Notes under the pieces: generated by a model
Told to the model about the DNA's origin: nothing
Seen by the model: the letters and a program-made list of their open reading frames with translations, nothing else
The model's database searches: none
In this document: piece after piece, positions 32,534-41,622 of the stretch
How the letters are laid out: the number at the start of each line of letters is the position of its first letter
How positions within the stretch are numbered: position 1 is the stretch's first letter
Program-made: the position numbers and the translations under genes
Source of the DNA: Thermohalobaculum sp039815685
GTDB lineage: Bacteria > Pseudomonadota > Alphaproteobacteria > Rhodobacterales > Rhodobacteraceae
Reading direction: 5' to 3'
Length of the DNA stretch: 64,000 nt
Assembly: GCA_039815685.1 (NCBI GenBank)
Contig: JBCBYV010000015.1
Span: forward strand, 1 to 64,000

Positions 32534-34792
32534 TCAGATGCGGCGCCAGCGCGCCTCCTCCGGCGCGAGGCAGACGCTCTCGCCGCAGATCTGCACGGCG
32601 AGCGCGATCTCGCGGGCGTCGTCGAGGGGCAAGATCGGGACCGAAAAGGCACCCTCGTAACCCGTGATCGCCTCGCCGCCGGGAAAGCCGAGCGATAGGG
32701 GGACGGGCGCGGGCCAGTCCGCCTCAGCGCCCACGAGCCGTGGGGCCGCGAGCGCATCGCCGCCGGCCGCGATGTGCCAGCCCGGGGCGAGGCGGAGATG
32801 GAGGCGCGGGCCGCCCGGCGCCCGAAGATCGAGCCGCGCGCGGAGCTGCCCGTCGCCGAGGCTGCGCCGCACCCCGCTCTCCCCGCCCTGGAGGATGCGC
32901 GCTGCGACGAGAAGATCTGGCCGGAGCATCGGCGTCTCGGCCAGCGTGCCCGATAGCGCGGTGACGAGAGCCTGCGCCCGTGCCCCCGTCGCCGGGCCCG
33001 CGCCGCGGCGGGCGAGGCGGGCCAGAAGCTCGGCCATGGCGCTCTCCCCCGCCGGCGTCGCTCCGTCCTGGCTTTCGAAGACCGGCCCGAGCGGACCCGG
33101 CGCCTCGGCCATGCGGAACCGCCCGGTGGGCTCGCCGAAGGCGGCATCCGCCGCTGCCGCTAGGGTCTCCGCCCGGTCCTGCCAGACTTCGCCCTTGCCC
33201 ATCGGCGCCGCATCGGCGAGCGCGAGGAAGCCGAGGCCGAGCCAGGCATAATCCTCCAGAAGCCCGGCCACGCGCCCGCCCGCGTCCTCATCCATCAGCC
33301 GGGTGAGCCGCTGTCGCTCGGCGTCCCACAGTGCCGACCAGAGCGCCTCGCCCGCCCGCACCGCCGCTGCGGCCAACTCAGGCGCTTCGAAGGCCTCGGC
33401 CCCCTCGGCCAGCGCACGGATCATGAGGCCGTTCCAGCCGGCGATGATCTTGTCGTCCCGCACGGGCCTCGGGCGCTCCTCCCGGTATCGCCGCAGCGCC
33501 TCGAGCGCCGGCTCGAGGTGGGCGGCTTCGAGCGTCGCGTCGGGTTTGAGGTGGAGGACGGCGCCAGCCTCGATCGTCGGCGCCTCGTGCCCGCCCAGCG
33601 TCGCGATGGCCCAGTCCCGCTCGGCCGGCTCGAGGGCGGCGAGGGCTGTCTGCATCTCCCCGGGCGTGAAGGCGTAGAAGGCCCCCTCCTCCCGCCGTCC
33701 CGCGGCATCGAGGCTGTCCGCATCCTCGGCGGCATAGAACGCGCCCGAGGATGCGGTCATGTCGCGGAGCACATAGGCAAAGCACCGCTCGGCCGCGCGT
33801 CGCCAGGCGGGCTCGCCGGTCGCCTCCCATCCCTCGACGAAGGCGCGGGCGAGCTGGCCCTGATTGTAGAGCATCTTCTCGAAATGCGGGGTGCGCCAGT
33901 TCGGATCGACCGTGTAGCGGTGGAAGCCGCCGCCCGGATGGTCGTGCAGGCCGCCCGCCGCGATGGCCGTGAGTGTGTGGCTCGCGACGCCCAGTGCCGC
34001 CCCATCGCCTGTGCGCCGCCAGTGGTCGAGAAGCCAGAGGAGAAAGCCCTCCTGCGGGAACTGCTGGGCGTGGCCGAAGCCGCCTTCCTCGGCGTTGTAC
34101 ATCTGCGCAAGCTGCGCCGAGAGGGCGGCATGGACGCCTTCCTCGAGCGGCGCGGGCGCCTTGCCCCCCGGTGCGCCGATGGCGGCGACGGTCTGGGCGA
34201 TCTCGCCCGCGACGCTCTCCACCCTGTCGCGGCTCTCGTCCCAGGCGCGGCGCACGCCCGCCAGCATCTTCAGGAACTGGGGCTTCGGAAAATACGTGCC
34301 GGTGTGGAAGGGCCGCCCGTCAGGCATGAGCCAGACCGAGTTCGGCCAGCCCGCATGCCCCTGCTGGAGCTGGGTTGCGGTGATGTAGATCTGGTCGAGA
34401 TCGGGCCGCTCCTCCCGGTCGAGCTTCACCGGCACGAAGCGGGCATTCAGGACCGCCGCCACCTCCTCGTCGTCGAAACTCTCCTCCTCCATCACATGGC
34501 ACCAATGGCAGGTGGCGTAGCCGATGCTGAGGAACACGGGACGGTCGAGGGCGGCGGCCTCGGCCAGCGTCTCGTCGCTCCAGGCCCGCCAATCGACGGG
34601 GTTGTGCGCATGCTGGCGGAGATAGGGGGAGGCCTCGCGGATCAGCCGGTTCACGAACCGCGCCCGCCCGGCGGGGGTCAGGCAATGGGTGCGCGGGCGA
34701 TAGCCGTCGCCGAGCGCGCGGTAGTCCGCCTCGAGCGCCTCGGTTAGGCCCGGGTCCCGGTCGCTGCCCGGCGGCGTCTCGGTCATGGGCAT
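32534..34792 (-). CDS. DUF255 thioredoxin-like protein (YyaL / SSP411 family)
   Basis: Large soluble protein of 752 residues. The N-terminal thioredoxin-like DUF255 domain holds ASPYLRQHAHNPVDW, IGYATCHWCHVMEEESFDD (the CHWC redox-like motif) and KLDREERPDLDQIY. The rest is an (alpha/alpha)6 glycosidase-like toroid with GGFHRYTVDPNWRTPHFEKMLYNQ. The family is universal but its biochemical role is not settled. The ATG at 34792 has AAGGAG six bases upstream; a second at 34786 is also possible. It is divergent from the methyltransferase gene. Confidence 0.93.
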   Translation of the reverse strand: MPMTETPPGSDRDPGLTEALEADYRALGDGYRPRTHCLTPAGRARFVNRLIREASPYLRQHAHNPVDWRAWSDETLAEAAALDRPVFLSIGYATCHWCHVMEEESFDDEEVAAVLNARFVPVKLDREERPDLDQIYITATQLQQGHAGWPNSVWLMPDGRPFHTGTYFPKPQFLKMLAGVRRAWDESRDRVESVAGEIAQTVAAIGAPGGKAPAPLEEGVHAALSAQLAQMYNAEEGGFGHAQQFPQEGFLLWLLDHWRRTGDGAALGVASHTLTAIAAGGLHDHPGGGFHRYTVDPNWRTPHFEKMLYNQGQLARAFVEGWEATGEPAWRRAAERCFAYVLRDMTASSGAFYAAEDADSLDAAGRREEGAFYAFTPGEMQTALAALEPAERDWAIATLGGHEAPTIEAGAVLHLKPDATLEAAHLEPALEALRRYREERPRPVRDDKIIAGWNGLMIRALAEGAEAFEAPELAAAAVRAGEALWSALWDAERQRLTRLMDEDAGGRVAGLLEDYAWLGLGFLALADAAPMGKGEVWQDRAETLAAAADAAFGEPTGRFRMAEAPGPLGPVFESQDGATPAGESAMAELLARLARRGAGPATGARAQALVTALSGTLAETPMLRPDLLVAARILQGGESGVRRSLGDGQLRARLDLRAPGGPRLHLRLAPGWHIAAGGDALAAPRLVGAEADWPAPVPLSLGFPGGEAITGYEGAFSVPILPLDDAREIALAVQICGESVCLAPEEARWRRI

Positions 34793-34877
34793 GCGCACTC
34801 CTTCCCTTGGGCGTCGCGCGGGACCCTGCCCGATCCGACCCAAGGCGCAAAGACCCGTATGCGCCGATGGGGGGTTG

Positions 34878-34906
34878 GGGGTGCGGGCCGGCGGGTGGGC
34901 GGAGTC
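34878..34906. repeat. GC-rich dispersed repeat, copy 1
   Basis: GGGGTGCGGGCCGGCGGGTG followed by GGCGGAG, then a stem-loop region and CGAACGGGCACCC. The same string occurs in opposite orientation at about 39565-39594. It lies in the divergent gap between the DUF255 gene and the methyltransferase gene. Confidence 0.75.
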
Positions 34907-35043
34907 CCTCGCGGGGCGCAAGCCCGGCGAGGGACGAACGGGCACCCAGTCGGCCCCACCCATGCACCGAGCAGAACGCACCAGGCGGAAAGGCATCCCG
35001 CGGAGAGTTTACGGCCCCGGCGCCGCCGCCTATGCCGAGGCGC

Positions 35044-35799
35044 ATGGAGTTCATGGGCACATCGGCAGCGCTGCAGCGGCGCATGGCGGAGACGCGCGAT
35101 CTCGCGCAGCGCCGGCTCGCGATCCTGCACGAGCTCGCACCGCGGCGCGGCGAGCGGATGCTCGAGATCGGCTGCGGCGCAGGGCTTCTCTTGCGCGAGA
35201 TCGCGCTTGCCACAGGTCCGCATGGGCTTGCAGCGGGCATCGACATCTCGCCCGACCAGGTCGCTGCGGCGGAGACCGAGTGCGCCGGCGTGCCGGGCGT
35301 GCAGGTGCAGGTCGGCGACGTCATGGCGCTCGACTGGCCCGAGGCGGTGTTCGACGCCGCCGTCGCCGCCCATGTCATCGAGTATCTCGACGAGCCGGAG
35401 AAAGCGCTGAACGCCATCCGGCAGACGCTGAAGCCCGGTGCGCGCTTCGTCTGTCTAGCGGTCAACTGGGACAGCGATTTCTGGCACGGGCCTGCCGCCG
35501 AGCTGACGGCATCGGTGGTCGGGGCCTGGCGGGCCGGGCTGCCACGGCCGAACCTGCCGGCACAGCTCGGCCCGATGCTCGCCCGCGCAGGCTTCGGCGG
35601 ACAGCGCCAGGTGCCGGTGCCGGTCGTGAATGCCTCCCTCGCCGAGGACCAGCTAGCACCCTGGATGGCGCGCCTGATGGCGGAGGAGGCGGGACCGCCC
35701 GCAGGCCCCGCCTGGCTCGCGGCGCTGGAGGCAGCGGATGCGGCGGGCGAGATGTTCCATTCCTCCGTGCCCATCCTCACCACGGCGACGGCGGTGTGA
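35044..35799 (+). CDS. Class I SAM-dependent methyltransferase
   Basis: A 251-residue methyltransferase of the UbiE/COQ5-like group. Motif I is MLEIGCGAGLLLREIA; the acidic strand-2 residue is in AAGIDISPDQVAAAE; motif post-I is VQVGDVMALDWPEAVFDAAVAAHVIEYL, and KPGARFVCLAVNWD is strand 5. The substrate is not evident; the C-terminal extension (residues about 180-251) is helical and could bind it. The start is uncertain: ATG at 35032, 35044 or 35053 are all in frame and none has a good ribosome-binding site. Confidence 0.88.
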   Translation: MEFMGTSAALQRRMAETRDLAQRRLAILHELAPRRGERMLEIGCGAGLLLREIALATGPHGLAAGIDISPDQVAAAETECAGVPGVQVQVGDVMALDWPEAVFDAAVAAHVIEYLDEPEKALNAIRQTLKPGARFVCLAVNWDSDFWHGPAAELTASVVGAWRAGLPRPNLPAQLGPMLARAGFGGQRQVPVPVVNASLAEDQLAPWMARLMAEEAGPPAGPAWLAALEAADAAGEMFHSSVPILTTATAV

Positions 35800-35823
35800 C
35801 GATGTCCACGTCGCATGCGATGC

Positions 35824-35885
35824 GTCCCGGGCCTGACCCGGGACCTCTCCAAGGGCTGCCAGAGGTCCCGGGTCAAGCCCGGGAC
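35824..35885. repeat. Large inverted repeat of TCCCGGG family
   Basis: Arms 35824-35848 and 35861-35885 (25 bases) pair with a single mismatch, each arm itself containing a TCCCGGG/CCCGGGA palindrome. It lies between the methyltransferase and PaiB-like genes. A one-arm relative is at 36651-36672 and a decayed one near 41507-41560. Confidence 0.8.
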
Positions 35886-35933
35886 AGACGGCACCCAGCT
35901 ACGATCATCCCTTCCTGACCGAGGACACCGACG

Positions 35934-36575
35934 ATGCATCCCAACCCAGCCTTCCGCGGCCAGGCAGAGATCGACGCGCTCACGATGGCCCGCGGCCGCG
36001 GCTTCGGCATCCTGACCGCGCAAGGGCCCAGCGGTCCGCTCGCGAGCCATGTGCCGTTTCTGCTCGATCAGGCGGGGAGCGAGGCGGAGGCGCATCTCGT
36101 GCGCTCCACGGCCCTCACGCGCGCCCTGAGAGCCACGGGCGGCCCACTCGATGCGCTGCTGATCGTGAGCGGGCCGGACGCCTATATCTCGCCGGACTGG
36201 TACGGGGAGGACGACAAGGTGCCGACCTGGAACTACGTCGCCGTGCATCTCCGCGGGCGCCTGCGGCTCACGCCCGAGCGCGACATGCGCGCCCATCTCG
36301 ACCGGCTTTCGGCGCATTTCGAGGGGAAGCTCCTGCCGAAAAAGCCCTGGAACACGGAAAAGATGCAGACCGAGACGCTGGAGAAGATGATGCGCAGCAT
36401 CCTGCCCGTGGCGCTTGAGATCACGGGCGTTGAGAGCACGGTGAAACTCAACCAGAACCGCAGCGACAGCGCACGCCACGGCGCGGCCGCCGCCATCGCC
36501 GCCGGCGGCACGCCGGGTATGGAGACCGCAAAGATCGCCGCCATGATGCGCGCCCTCGCTGACGCTGGCGCCTGA
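35934..36575 (+). CDS. FMN-binding negative transcriptional regulator family (PaiB-like)
   Basis: A 213-residue flavin-reductase-like split-barrel protein of the PaiB family. Features: MHPNPAFRGQ, LTARGPSG-like LTAQGPSGPLASHVPF, ISPDWYGEDDKVPTWNYVAVHLRG (the most conserved segment), then KPWNTEKMQTETLEKMMRSI and EITGVESTVKLNQNRSD. Bacillus PaiB was named as a repressor of protease and sporulation genes, but the fold is enzymatic and the real activity is unclear. It is bracketed by two TCCCGGG-family repeats (35824-35885, 36651-36672). Confidence 0.92.
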   Translation: MHPNPAFRGQAEIDALTMARGRGFGILTAQGPSGPLASHVPFLLDQAGSEAEAHLVRSTALTRALRATGGPLDALLIVSGPDAYISPDWYGEDDKVPTWNYVAVHLRGRLRLTPERDMRAHLDRLSAHFEGKLLPKKPWNTEKMQTETLEKMMRSILPVALEITGVESTVKLNQNRSDSARHGAAAAIAAGGTPGMETAKIAAMMRALADAGA

Positions 36576-36650
36576 CCCCACGACCTAACGATTGCGGCCC
36601 GTCGCAGGCGCTGGAGCGCCGGGATGGTCGGCCGTCACCTTGCGCGGTCT

Positions 36651-36672
36651 GTCCCGGGCTTGACCCGGGACC
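36651..36672. repeat. Single arm of the TCCCGGG repeat family
   Basis: GTCCCGGGCTTGACCCGGGA with CC following, the same string (apart from one base) as each arm of the repeat at 35824-35885, and followed by a matching GGCAGCC joint. The second arm is largely lost. Confidence 0.7.
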
Positions 36673-36700
36673 GCTGGCAGCCCGCGGAGAGGTCCGGAGG

Positions 36701-36836
36701 CTACTGCGCGGTCTGACCTCACGGGATCACTGTTGTTGCCTCATTGCCGGGCGCGGCGGTCCAGCGCCATCGGCGGTGGATGCTCGGGGCAAGCCCGAGC
36801 ATGACGGGGTTCCGTGCGGCAAGAAGGTGTGCCGGG
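36701..36836. repeat. Structured ~140-base repeat, copy C
   Basis: Begins CTACTGCGCGGTCTG (compare CTAGAGCGCGGTCCTG in copy B), then CATTGCCGGG at +41 as in the other copies, the joint CCAGCGCCATCGGCGGT, the palindrome GGATGCTCGGGGCAAGCCCG, and the right end GGCAAGAAGGTGTGCC. The first inner palindrome is shortened by about five bases. Confidence 0.75.
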
Positions 36837-37082
36837 GCGGCCTGCGCCCCGACGGAACCAGTAGAGCGATCCGGTCATCCCGCGCTCGATCGGGGGATCC
36901 AACACCAGAACCCGGTGCCCGGTGCATTGTCGTGCTTTGTATCGGCGGATGGAGCCTGGCGACGATGACAGGGGCCCAAGCGGATCAGACTGCGCTCTGG
37001 CACGGGACGCATCGCGTGCGCGGTAAGTCGGCGCACCGCTGATCCCCTTCATGCGGCGGTGCTCGCCCCGCTCTGAGCGTCT

Positions 37083-38858
37083 TCAGCGCTCGTCATCGAG
37101 GGTGAACTGGGCGCGCATCTTTTTGTAGCCGTCGCGCATGCCGTGCTCGGCCTGGAGCTTCAGGAGTTCCTCGTCGCGGCGGCGGAACTCGTCGATGGTC
37201 TCCTCGGCCGCGCTGCCATCGCCGAGCTCCTCAAGCGCCTCGCGGGCGAGGAGCATGGCGCTCTCCAGCATCTCCCGCACCACGCCCGTGGCGCCGAGGC
37301 GTTCGAGGCGGTTCTCCTCGAACCGGTCAAAGGCGCGGCAGAAGATCGGGGTATTCGGCAGCCGGGCGCGCAGCTTCTCGAGCGCCTTGGCGTTCGCATC
37401 CGGGTCGTCGCCGCAAAGGAAGATGGCGCGCGCCTCCTCCGCCCCCACCGTCTTCAGCACGTCCGAGCGGCGGAGGTCGCCGAAATAGACTTTGTTGTCG
37501 AAGCTCTCAGCGATGCGGATGCGCTCGGGGTCCTTGTCGATCAGCGTCACGTCGTAGCCGCGGAGCTTGAGGATGCGGGCGACGACCTGGCCGAAACGAC
37601 CGAAGCCCGCGACGATGACCGGGGCGCCGCTGGGCGCCTTGTCGACCCCCTCGATGCCTTCCATGGCGCCGCTCTCGCCCTTGTGGGTGAAACGGTCGGC
37701 GGCCATGACGGCGAGCGGCGTCATGACCATGGTCAGGACGACGATGGCGGCGATGATCGTGCCGGTCTCCCGATCCCAGAGGCCGGCGGCCGAGCCGAAG
37801 CCGAGGATGACGAATCCGAACTCGCCACCCTGGCCGAGAAGCGCCGCGATGCGGAGCGCGGCAGCGGGCGTGGAGCCCGCGGCACGGGTCAGGACCCAGA
37901 GAAAGACCGCCTTGCCAGCATAGAGCACGACGGCGCCGAGGATCACGAGCCACCACCACTCGGCCACCACGGGCCAGACGACGCCCATGCCGACGCTCAT
38001 GAAGAAGAGGCCGAGGAAGAGGCCGCGGAAGGGCTCGATATCCGCCTCGAGCTGGTGGCGGAACTCGCTCTCGGCGAGGAGCACGCCCGCGATGAAGGCG
38101 CCGAGGGCCATGGAGAGCCCGGCGAGTTGCATGACGAGGGCAGAGGCCGCGACGACGAGGAGGGCCGCGGCGGTGAAGATCTCGTCCGTGCGGGTGAGGG
38201 CGATGACATGGAAGAGCGGGCGGAGACCGTAGCGCCCGACGACGATGACGCCCGCGATGGCGCCGAGGCCGATGGCGACATCCGCGATGCCCGCGCTCGA
38301 CATCCCGTCCCCCCCGCCGCTGCCGAGAAAGGCGACGAGGGCGAGAAGGGGCACGATGGCCATGTCCTGGAAGAGGAGGATGGAGAAGGCCCGGTCGCCA
38401 TGCGGGGTCGTGAGCTCGGCCCGGTCGCGCATGATCTGCACCGCGAAGGCGGTGGAGGAGAGCGCGAGGGCGGCCCCGATGGCGAGCGAGGGCGCCCAGC
38501 CGAGCGGCATCACGGCCCAGATCGTGCCGGCGAGAAGCGCGGAGGTGGCGACGACCTGGGCGAGGCCGAGCCCGAAGATCTCCATGCGCATGCGCCAGAG
38601 CCGCTGGGGCCGAAGCTCGAGCCCGATGACGAAGAGGAGGAGCACGACCCCGAACTCCGCCACATGGCGCACGCTCTCCGCCTCGCTCACGACACCGAGC
38701 ACATGGGGGCCAATCAGCGCGCCGGCGGCGAGATAGCCGAGCACGGAGCCGAGGCCGAGGCGCTTGAAGACCGGTACGGCGATCACGGCGGCGCCGAGGA
38801 ACACGACGGCACCGGTCAGGATCGGGTCGGCCGCTACGTCGCCGGGTGCTGCTGCCAT
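37083..38858 (-). CDS. KefB/KefC-type monovalent cation:proton antiporter
   Basis: CPA2-family K+/H+ antiporter of 591 residues. About 12 membrane helices occupy residues 15-390, with the family signatures FKRLGLGSVLGYLAAGALIGP, LLFVIGLELRP, ALSSTAFAVQIM, FQDMAIVPLLAL and GQGGEFGFVILGF (the buried charged pair is intact). An RCK/TrkA-N domain follows (VIVAGFGRFGQVVARIL, VTLIDKDPERI, LCGDDPDAN), so it should be gated by NAD(H), glutathione adducts or nucleotides. The C-terminus is acidic and helical (EETIDEFRRRDEELLKLQAE). No KefF/G partner gene is adjacent. Confidence 0.95.
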   Translation of the reverse strand: MAAAPGDVAADPILTGAVVFLGAAVIAVPVFKRLGLGSVLGYLAAGALIGPHVLGVVSEAESVRHVAEFGVVLLLFVIGLELRPQRLWRMRMEIFGLGLAQVVATSALLAGTIWAVMPLGWAPSLAIGAALALSSTAFAVQIMRDRAELTTPHGDRAFSILLFQDMAIVPLLALVAFLGSGGGDGMSSAGIADVAIGLGAIAGVIVVGRYGLRPLFHVIALTRTDEIFTAAALLVVAASALVMQLAGLSMALGAFIAGVLLAESEFRHQLEADIEPFRGLFLGLFFMSVGMGVVWPVVAEWWWLVILGAVVLYAGKAVFLWVLTRAAGSTPAAALRIAALLGQGGEFGFVILGFGSAAGLWDRETGTIIAAIVVLTMVMTPLAVMAADRFTHKGESGAMEGIEGVDKAPSGAPVIVAGFGRFGQVVARILKLRGYDVTLIDKDPERIRIAESFDNKVYFGDLRRSDVLKTVGAEEARAIFLCGDDPDANAKALEKLRARLPNTPIFCRAFDRFEENRLERLGATGVVREMLESAMLLAREALEELGDGSAAEETIDEFRRRDEELLKLQAEHGMRDGYKKMRAQFTLDDER

Positions 38859-38900
38859 GGGCCCTCCGCCATTTTCGGCGGTGGCTCGGCCGGCCCCGCC

Positions 38901-39335
38901 TCAGTCGTCCTCGATCTTGCGGCCCTCGCCGCCGAAACGCATCACGAAATAGGCAATGACCGTGCCAGCGAGCGCGCCTTCGGGCACGAAGAGGAAGGGT
39001 GTTGCAAGCGGGCTCTCCGCGCCAAAGAGTTCGACGACGAAAGCGCGCATGAAGGCATCGCCCAACATGGCGATGAGGAGGTTGAACCAGGCGCCGACAA
39101 AGGCGCCCCGGACCCACCAGGGCACGCGCCAGGGCAGCGCGCCGTTGTTCTCAAGCACCTCGAGCATGGCGATGACCGCGCCCATGGTCGGATACCACAG
39201 GAGCACGCCCCAGCGCGCGATGTCGGAGGCGGCGGGGGTGATGATGGGCACGAGCACGAAGCCGACGAGCCCGATCATGAGACCGGCCATCTTCGCCACG
39301 GCAAGACGTGTCAGGAATGTCGGGCCGTCCACCAC
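38901..39335 (-). CDS. Small membrane protein of unknown function
   Basis: A 144-residue protein with four hydrophobic segments (LMIGLVGFVLVPIITPAAS, VLLWYPTMGAVIAMLEVL, GAFVGAWFNLLIAMLGDA, LAGTVIAYFVMRFGG) and a charged C-terminus EGRKIEDD. I recognise no domain. The start is one of two adjacent GTG codons (39335, 39332) after GGAG; the second has the better spacing. It sits upstream of the antiporter gene on the same strand with a 42-base gap, so they may be co-transcribed. Confidence 0.75.
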   Translation of the reverse strand: MVDGPTFLTRLAVAKMAGLMIGLVGFVLVPIITPAASDIARWGVLLWYPTMGAVIAMLEVLENNGALPWRVPWWVRGAFVGAWFNLLIAMLGDAFMRAFVVELFGAESPLATPFLFVPEGALAGTVIAYFVMRFGGEGRKIEDD

Positions 39336-39564
39336 GCTCTCCGGAGGTTCGATTGTGTGAGGCGGAACCTAGCAGAAGGCCCGGATGAGTCACCGGTCTC
39401 ATTTCGTCGCAATGAGTGCGGCGCGCGACCGCGCCCTTCGCGCCACGCGCAGGATATGCCGGTGTGGGTGCGCCGGTGGGGAGGGCGCCAGTGGGGAGGG
39501 CGGGCCGGCAGGGTGCCCGTTCGCGCGACGCGGGGCGTTGCCCCGCGGCTTGCTCCGCCCACCC

Positions 39565-39594
39565 GCCGGCCCGCACCCCCCCAAGCCCGCACGC
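39565..39594. repeat. GC-rich dispersed repeat, copy 2 (inverted)
   Basis: CTCCGCCCACCCGCCGGCCC followed by GCACCCCCC, the reverse complement of the string at 34878-34906. The left flank (GGGTGCCCGTTCG near 39516-39528) matches the CGAACGGGCACCC flank of copy 1 inverted, with a divergent stem-loop in between. It is in the gap before metG. Confidence 0.75.
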
Positions 39595-39752
39595 TCGACC
39601 CGCCCCCTCAAGCCGCATCCTCGAGATGCCGAAACGGTGCCTTTGCGGCAGGGGGGCTGCCATTGCGGGGGCCATCGGCGGGGTATAGACCCGGGCGGAC
39701 GCGCCGGGCAGCCCGGTGCGCCCCAGCCGCAACGCCACGGGAGCCTGCCGAG

Positions 39753-41486
39753 ATGGCCCGTATCCTGATCACCTCTGCCCTGCCATATATCAACGGCGTC
39801 AAGCATCTGGGCAATCTGGTGGGCTCGATGCTGCCGTCCTGTGCCTATGCCCGCTATCTGCGCGCGCGGGGGCATGAGGTGCTGCTGATCTGCGCGACGG
39901 ACGAGCATGGCACGCCGGCCGAGCTGGCCGCTGCCAAGGCGGGCAAGGACGTAGCGGCCTACTGCGCCGAGATGCACGGGGTGCAGAAGCGTCTGGGGGA
40001 AGGCTTCAAGCTTTCCTTCGATCATTTCGGCCGATCTTCCTCGGCCCGCAATCACGCGCTGACCCAGCAGTTCGCCGGGCGCCTGGCGGATGCGGGGCTG
40101 ATCGAAGAGGTGGAGGAGCAGCAGGTCTTCTCACCGACCGACAAGCGCTTCCTGCCGGACCGGTATGTGGAGGGCACCTGCCCCAATTGCGGCTACGACC
40201 GCGCGCGGGGCGACCAGTGCGAGAACTGCACCAAGCAGCTCAACCCGACGGACCTGATCAATCCCCGCTCCGCGATCTCCGGCGCCACGGATCTCGAGGT
40301 GCGGACGACGCGGCATCTCTATCTTCGCCAGTCGCAGATGCGCGACCGGCTGCGCGACTGGATCGAGGGCAAGAAGGACTGGCCGATCCTGACGACCTCC
40401 ATCGCGAAGAAATGGCTCGACGACGGCGAAGGGCTGCAGGACCGCTCGATCACCCGCGACCTCGACTGGGGCATTCCAGTGAAGCGCGGCGCGGAGGACT
40501 GGCCGGGCATGGAGGGCAAGGTCTTCTATGTCTGGTTCGACGCACCCATCGCCTATATCGCCGCGACCGCCGAATGGGCGGATGCGACGGGACAGGACGA
40601 TGCGGCCTGGGAGCGCTGGTGGCGCATCGACCGGGGGGCCGGGGACGTCCGCTATGTCGAGTTCATGGCGAAGGACAACATCCCGTTCCACACGCTGAGC
40701 TTTCCCACGACGCTGATGGGCGCGAACGAGGTCGGGAACGGGGAGCGCTACAAGCTCGTCGACTATATCAAGGGCTTCAACTGGCTGACCTATGACGGGG
40801 GCAAGTTCTCCACCTCCCAGGGGCGCGGCGTCTTCATGGACGAGGCGCTGGGGCTTTTGCCGTCGGACTACTGGCGCTGGTGGCTGCTCTCGAACGCGCC
40901 CGAGAGTGCTGATGCCGACTTCACCTGGGAGGCGTTCCAGGGCGGGGTGAACAAGGACCTTGCCGATGTGCTCGGCAATTTCGTGAGCCGGATCACCAAG
41001 TTCTGCCGCTCGAAATTCGGGGAGGCGGTGCCCGATGGCGCCTACGGCCCGCGGGAGCATGCGGTGACGGCGGCGATCGAGGGACGGCTCCGCGCCTATG
41101 AGGCGCATTTCGAGGCGATGGAGATCCGGCGCTCAGCGGCGGAGCTGCGCGCGATCTGGGTGCTCGGCAACGAGTATCTGCAGGAAGCCGCTCCATGGGC
41201 CACGATCAAGACGGACGAGGCGGCGGCGAAAGCGACGGTGCGCTACGCCCTCAACCTCGTGCGGCTCTATGCGATCCTGAGCCGTCCGTTCATCCCCGAT
41301 GCGTCGGACACCATTCTGCGCGCGCTTGGGCGGGAGGGCGATGCGGAGGCCTGGCCAGGCGACCTTGGGGCAGCGCAGGAGGCGCTCGCGCCGGGCGATG
41401 CGTTCACGGTGCCGGACAACCTCTTCGCCAAGATCACGGATGAGGCGCGGGAGGAGATGGCCGCGCGTTTCGCGGGGGCCGGGTAG
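39753..41486 (+). CDS. metG: Methionyl-tRNA synthetase
   Basis: Charges tRNA-Met. The 577-residue protein has the HIGH-type signature PYINGVKHLGNLVGS, a CP-insert zinc knuckle (CPNCGYDRARGDQCENC), the KMSKS-type loop altered to GGKFSTSQGRG, and a class Ia anticodon domain; it lacks the C-terminal EMAP/Trbp dimerisation domain, as usual for the single-zinc-type alphaproteobacterial enzyme. The ATG at 39753 begins MARILITSALPY and follows GAGCCTGCCGAG. The same frame is open far upstream, antisense to the antiporter gene, but that part is not coding. Confidence 0.97.
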   Translation: MARILITSALPYINGVKHLGNLVGSMLPSCAYARYLRARGHEVLLICATDEHGTPAELAAAKAGKDVAAYCAEMHGVQKRLGEGFKLSFDHFGRSSSARNHALTQQFAGRLADAGLIEEVEEQQVFSPTDKRFLPDRYVEGTCPNCGYDRARGDQCENCTKQLNPTDLINPRSAISGATDLEVRTTRHLYLRQSQMRDRLRDWIEGKKDWPILTTSIAKKWLDDGEGLQDRSITRDLDWGIPVKRGAEDWPGMEGKVFYVWFDAPIAYIAATAEWADATGQDDAAWERWWRIDRGAGDVRYVEFMAKDNIPFHTLSFPTTLMGANEVGNGERYKLVDYIKGFNWLTYDGGKFSTSQGRGVFMDEALGLLPSDYWRWWLLSNAPESADADFTWEAFQGGVNKDLADVLGNFVSRITKFCRSKFGEAVPDGAYGPREHAVTAAIEGRLRAYEAHFEAMEIRRSAAELRAIWVLGNEYLQEAAPWATIKTDEAAAKATVRYALNLVRLYAILSRPFIPDASDTILRALGREGDAEAWPGDLGAAQEALAPGDAFTVPDNLFAKITDEAREEMAARFAGAG

Positions 41487-41506
41487 CGATGCGGCACCCC
41501 GGTGCA

Positions 41507-41575
41507 GTGCGGCCTGTCCCGGCCCCTGTCCCTGCCCCTGAGCCGGGACCTCCCGGGAGCCCGCGGTGGTCCGGC
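41507..41575. repeat. Decayed TCCCGGG-family repeat
   Basis: TGTCCCGG...CCGGGACCTCCCGGGAGCCCG-like remains behind metG. It keeps the GTCCCGG, GGGACCT and GGTCCGGCAG elements of the copies at 35824 and 36651 but with many changes. Confidence 0.4.
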
Positions 41576-41622
41576 AGTCAGGCCGCGCCGCACCCTGCCG
41601 GCGGTTCGCATGAGCCCGACGC

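Larger units (their letters stand above)
36576..37082. other. Gene-free gap rich in repeats
   Basis: About 507 bases between the PaiB-like gene and the convergent antiporter gene. No gene is supported. It contains a TCCCGGG arm (36651-36672), copy C of the ~140-base repeat (36701-36836) and a further REP-like remnant (ATCCCGCGCTCGATCGGGGGATCC near 36875-36899). Confidence 0.7.

Noticed and set aside
37143..39752. A very long open frame antisense to the antiporter gene, continuous with metG
   Set aside because: The antisense part is Glu/His/Asp-rich with no domain and mirrors the codon bias of the antiporter gene; metG homology begins exactly at 39753.
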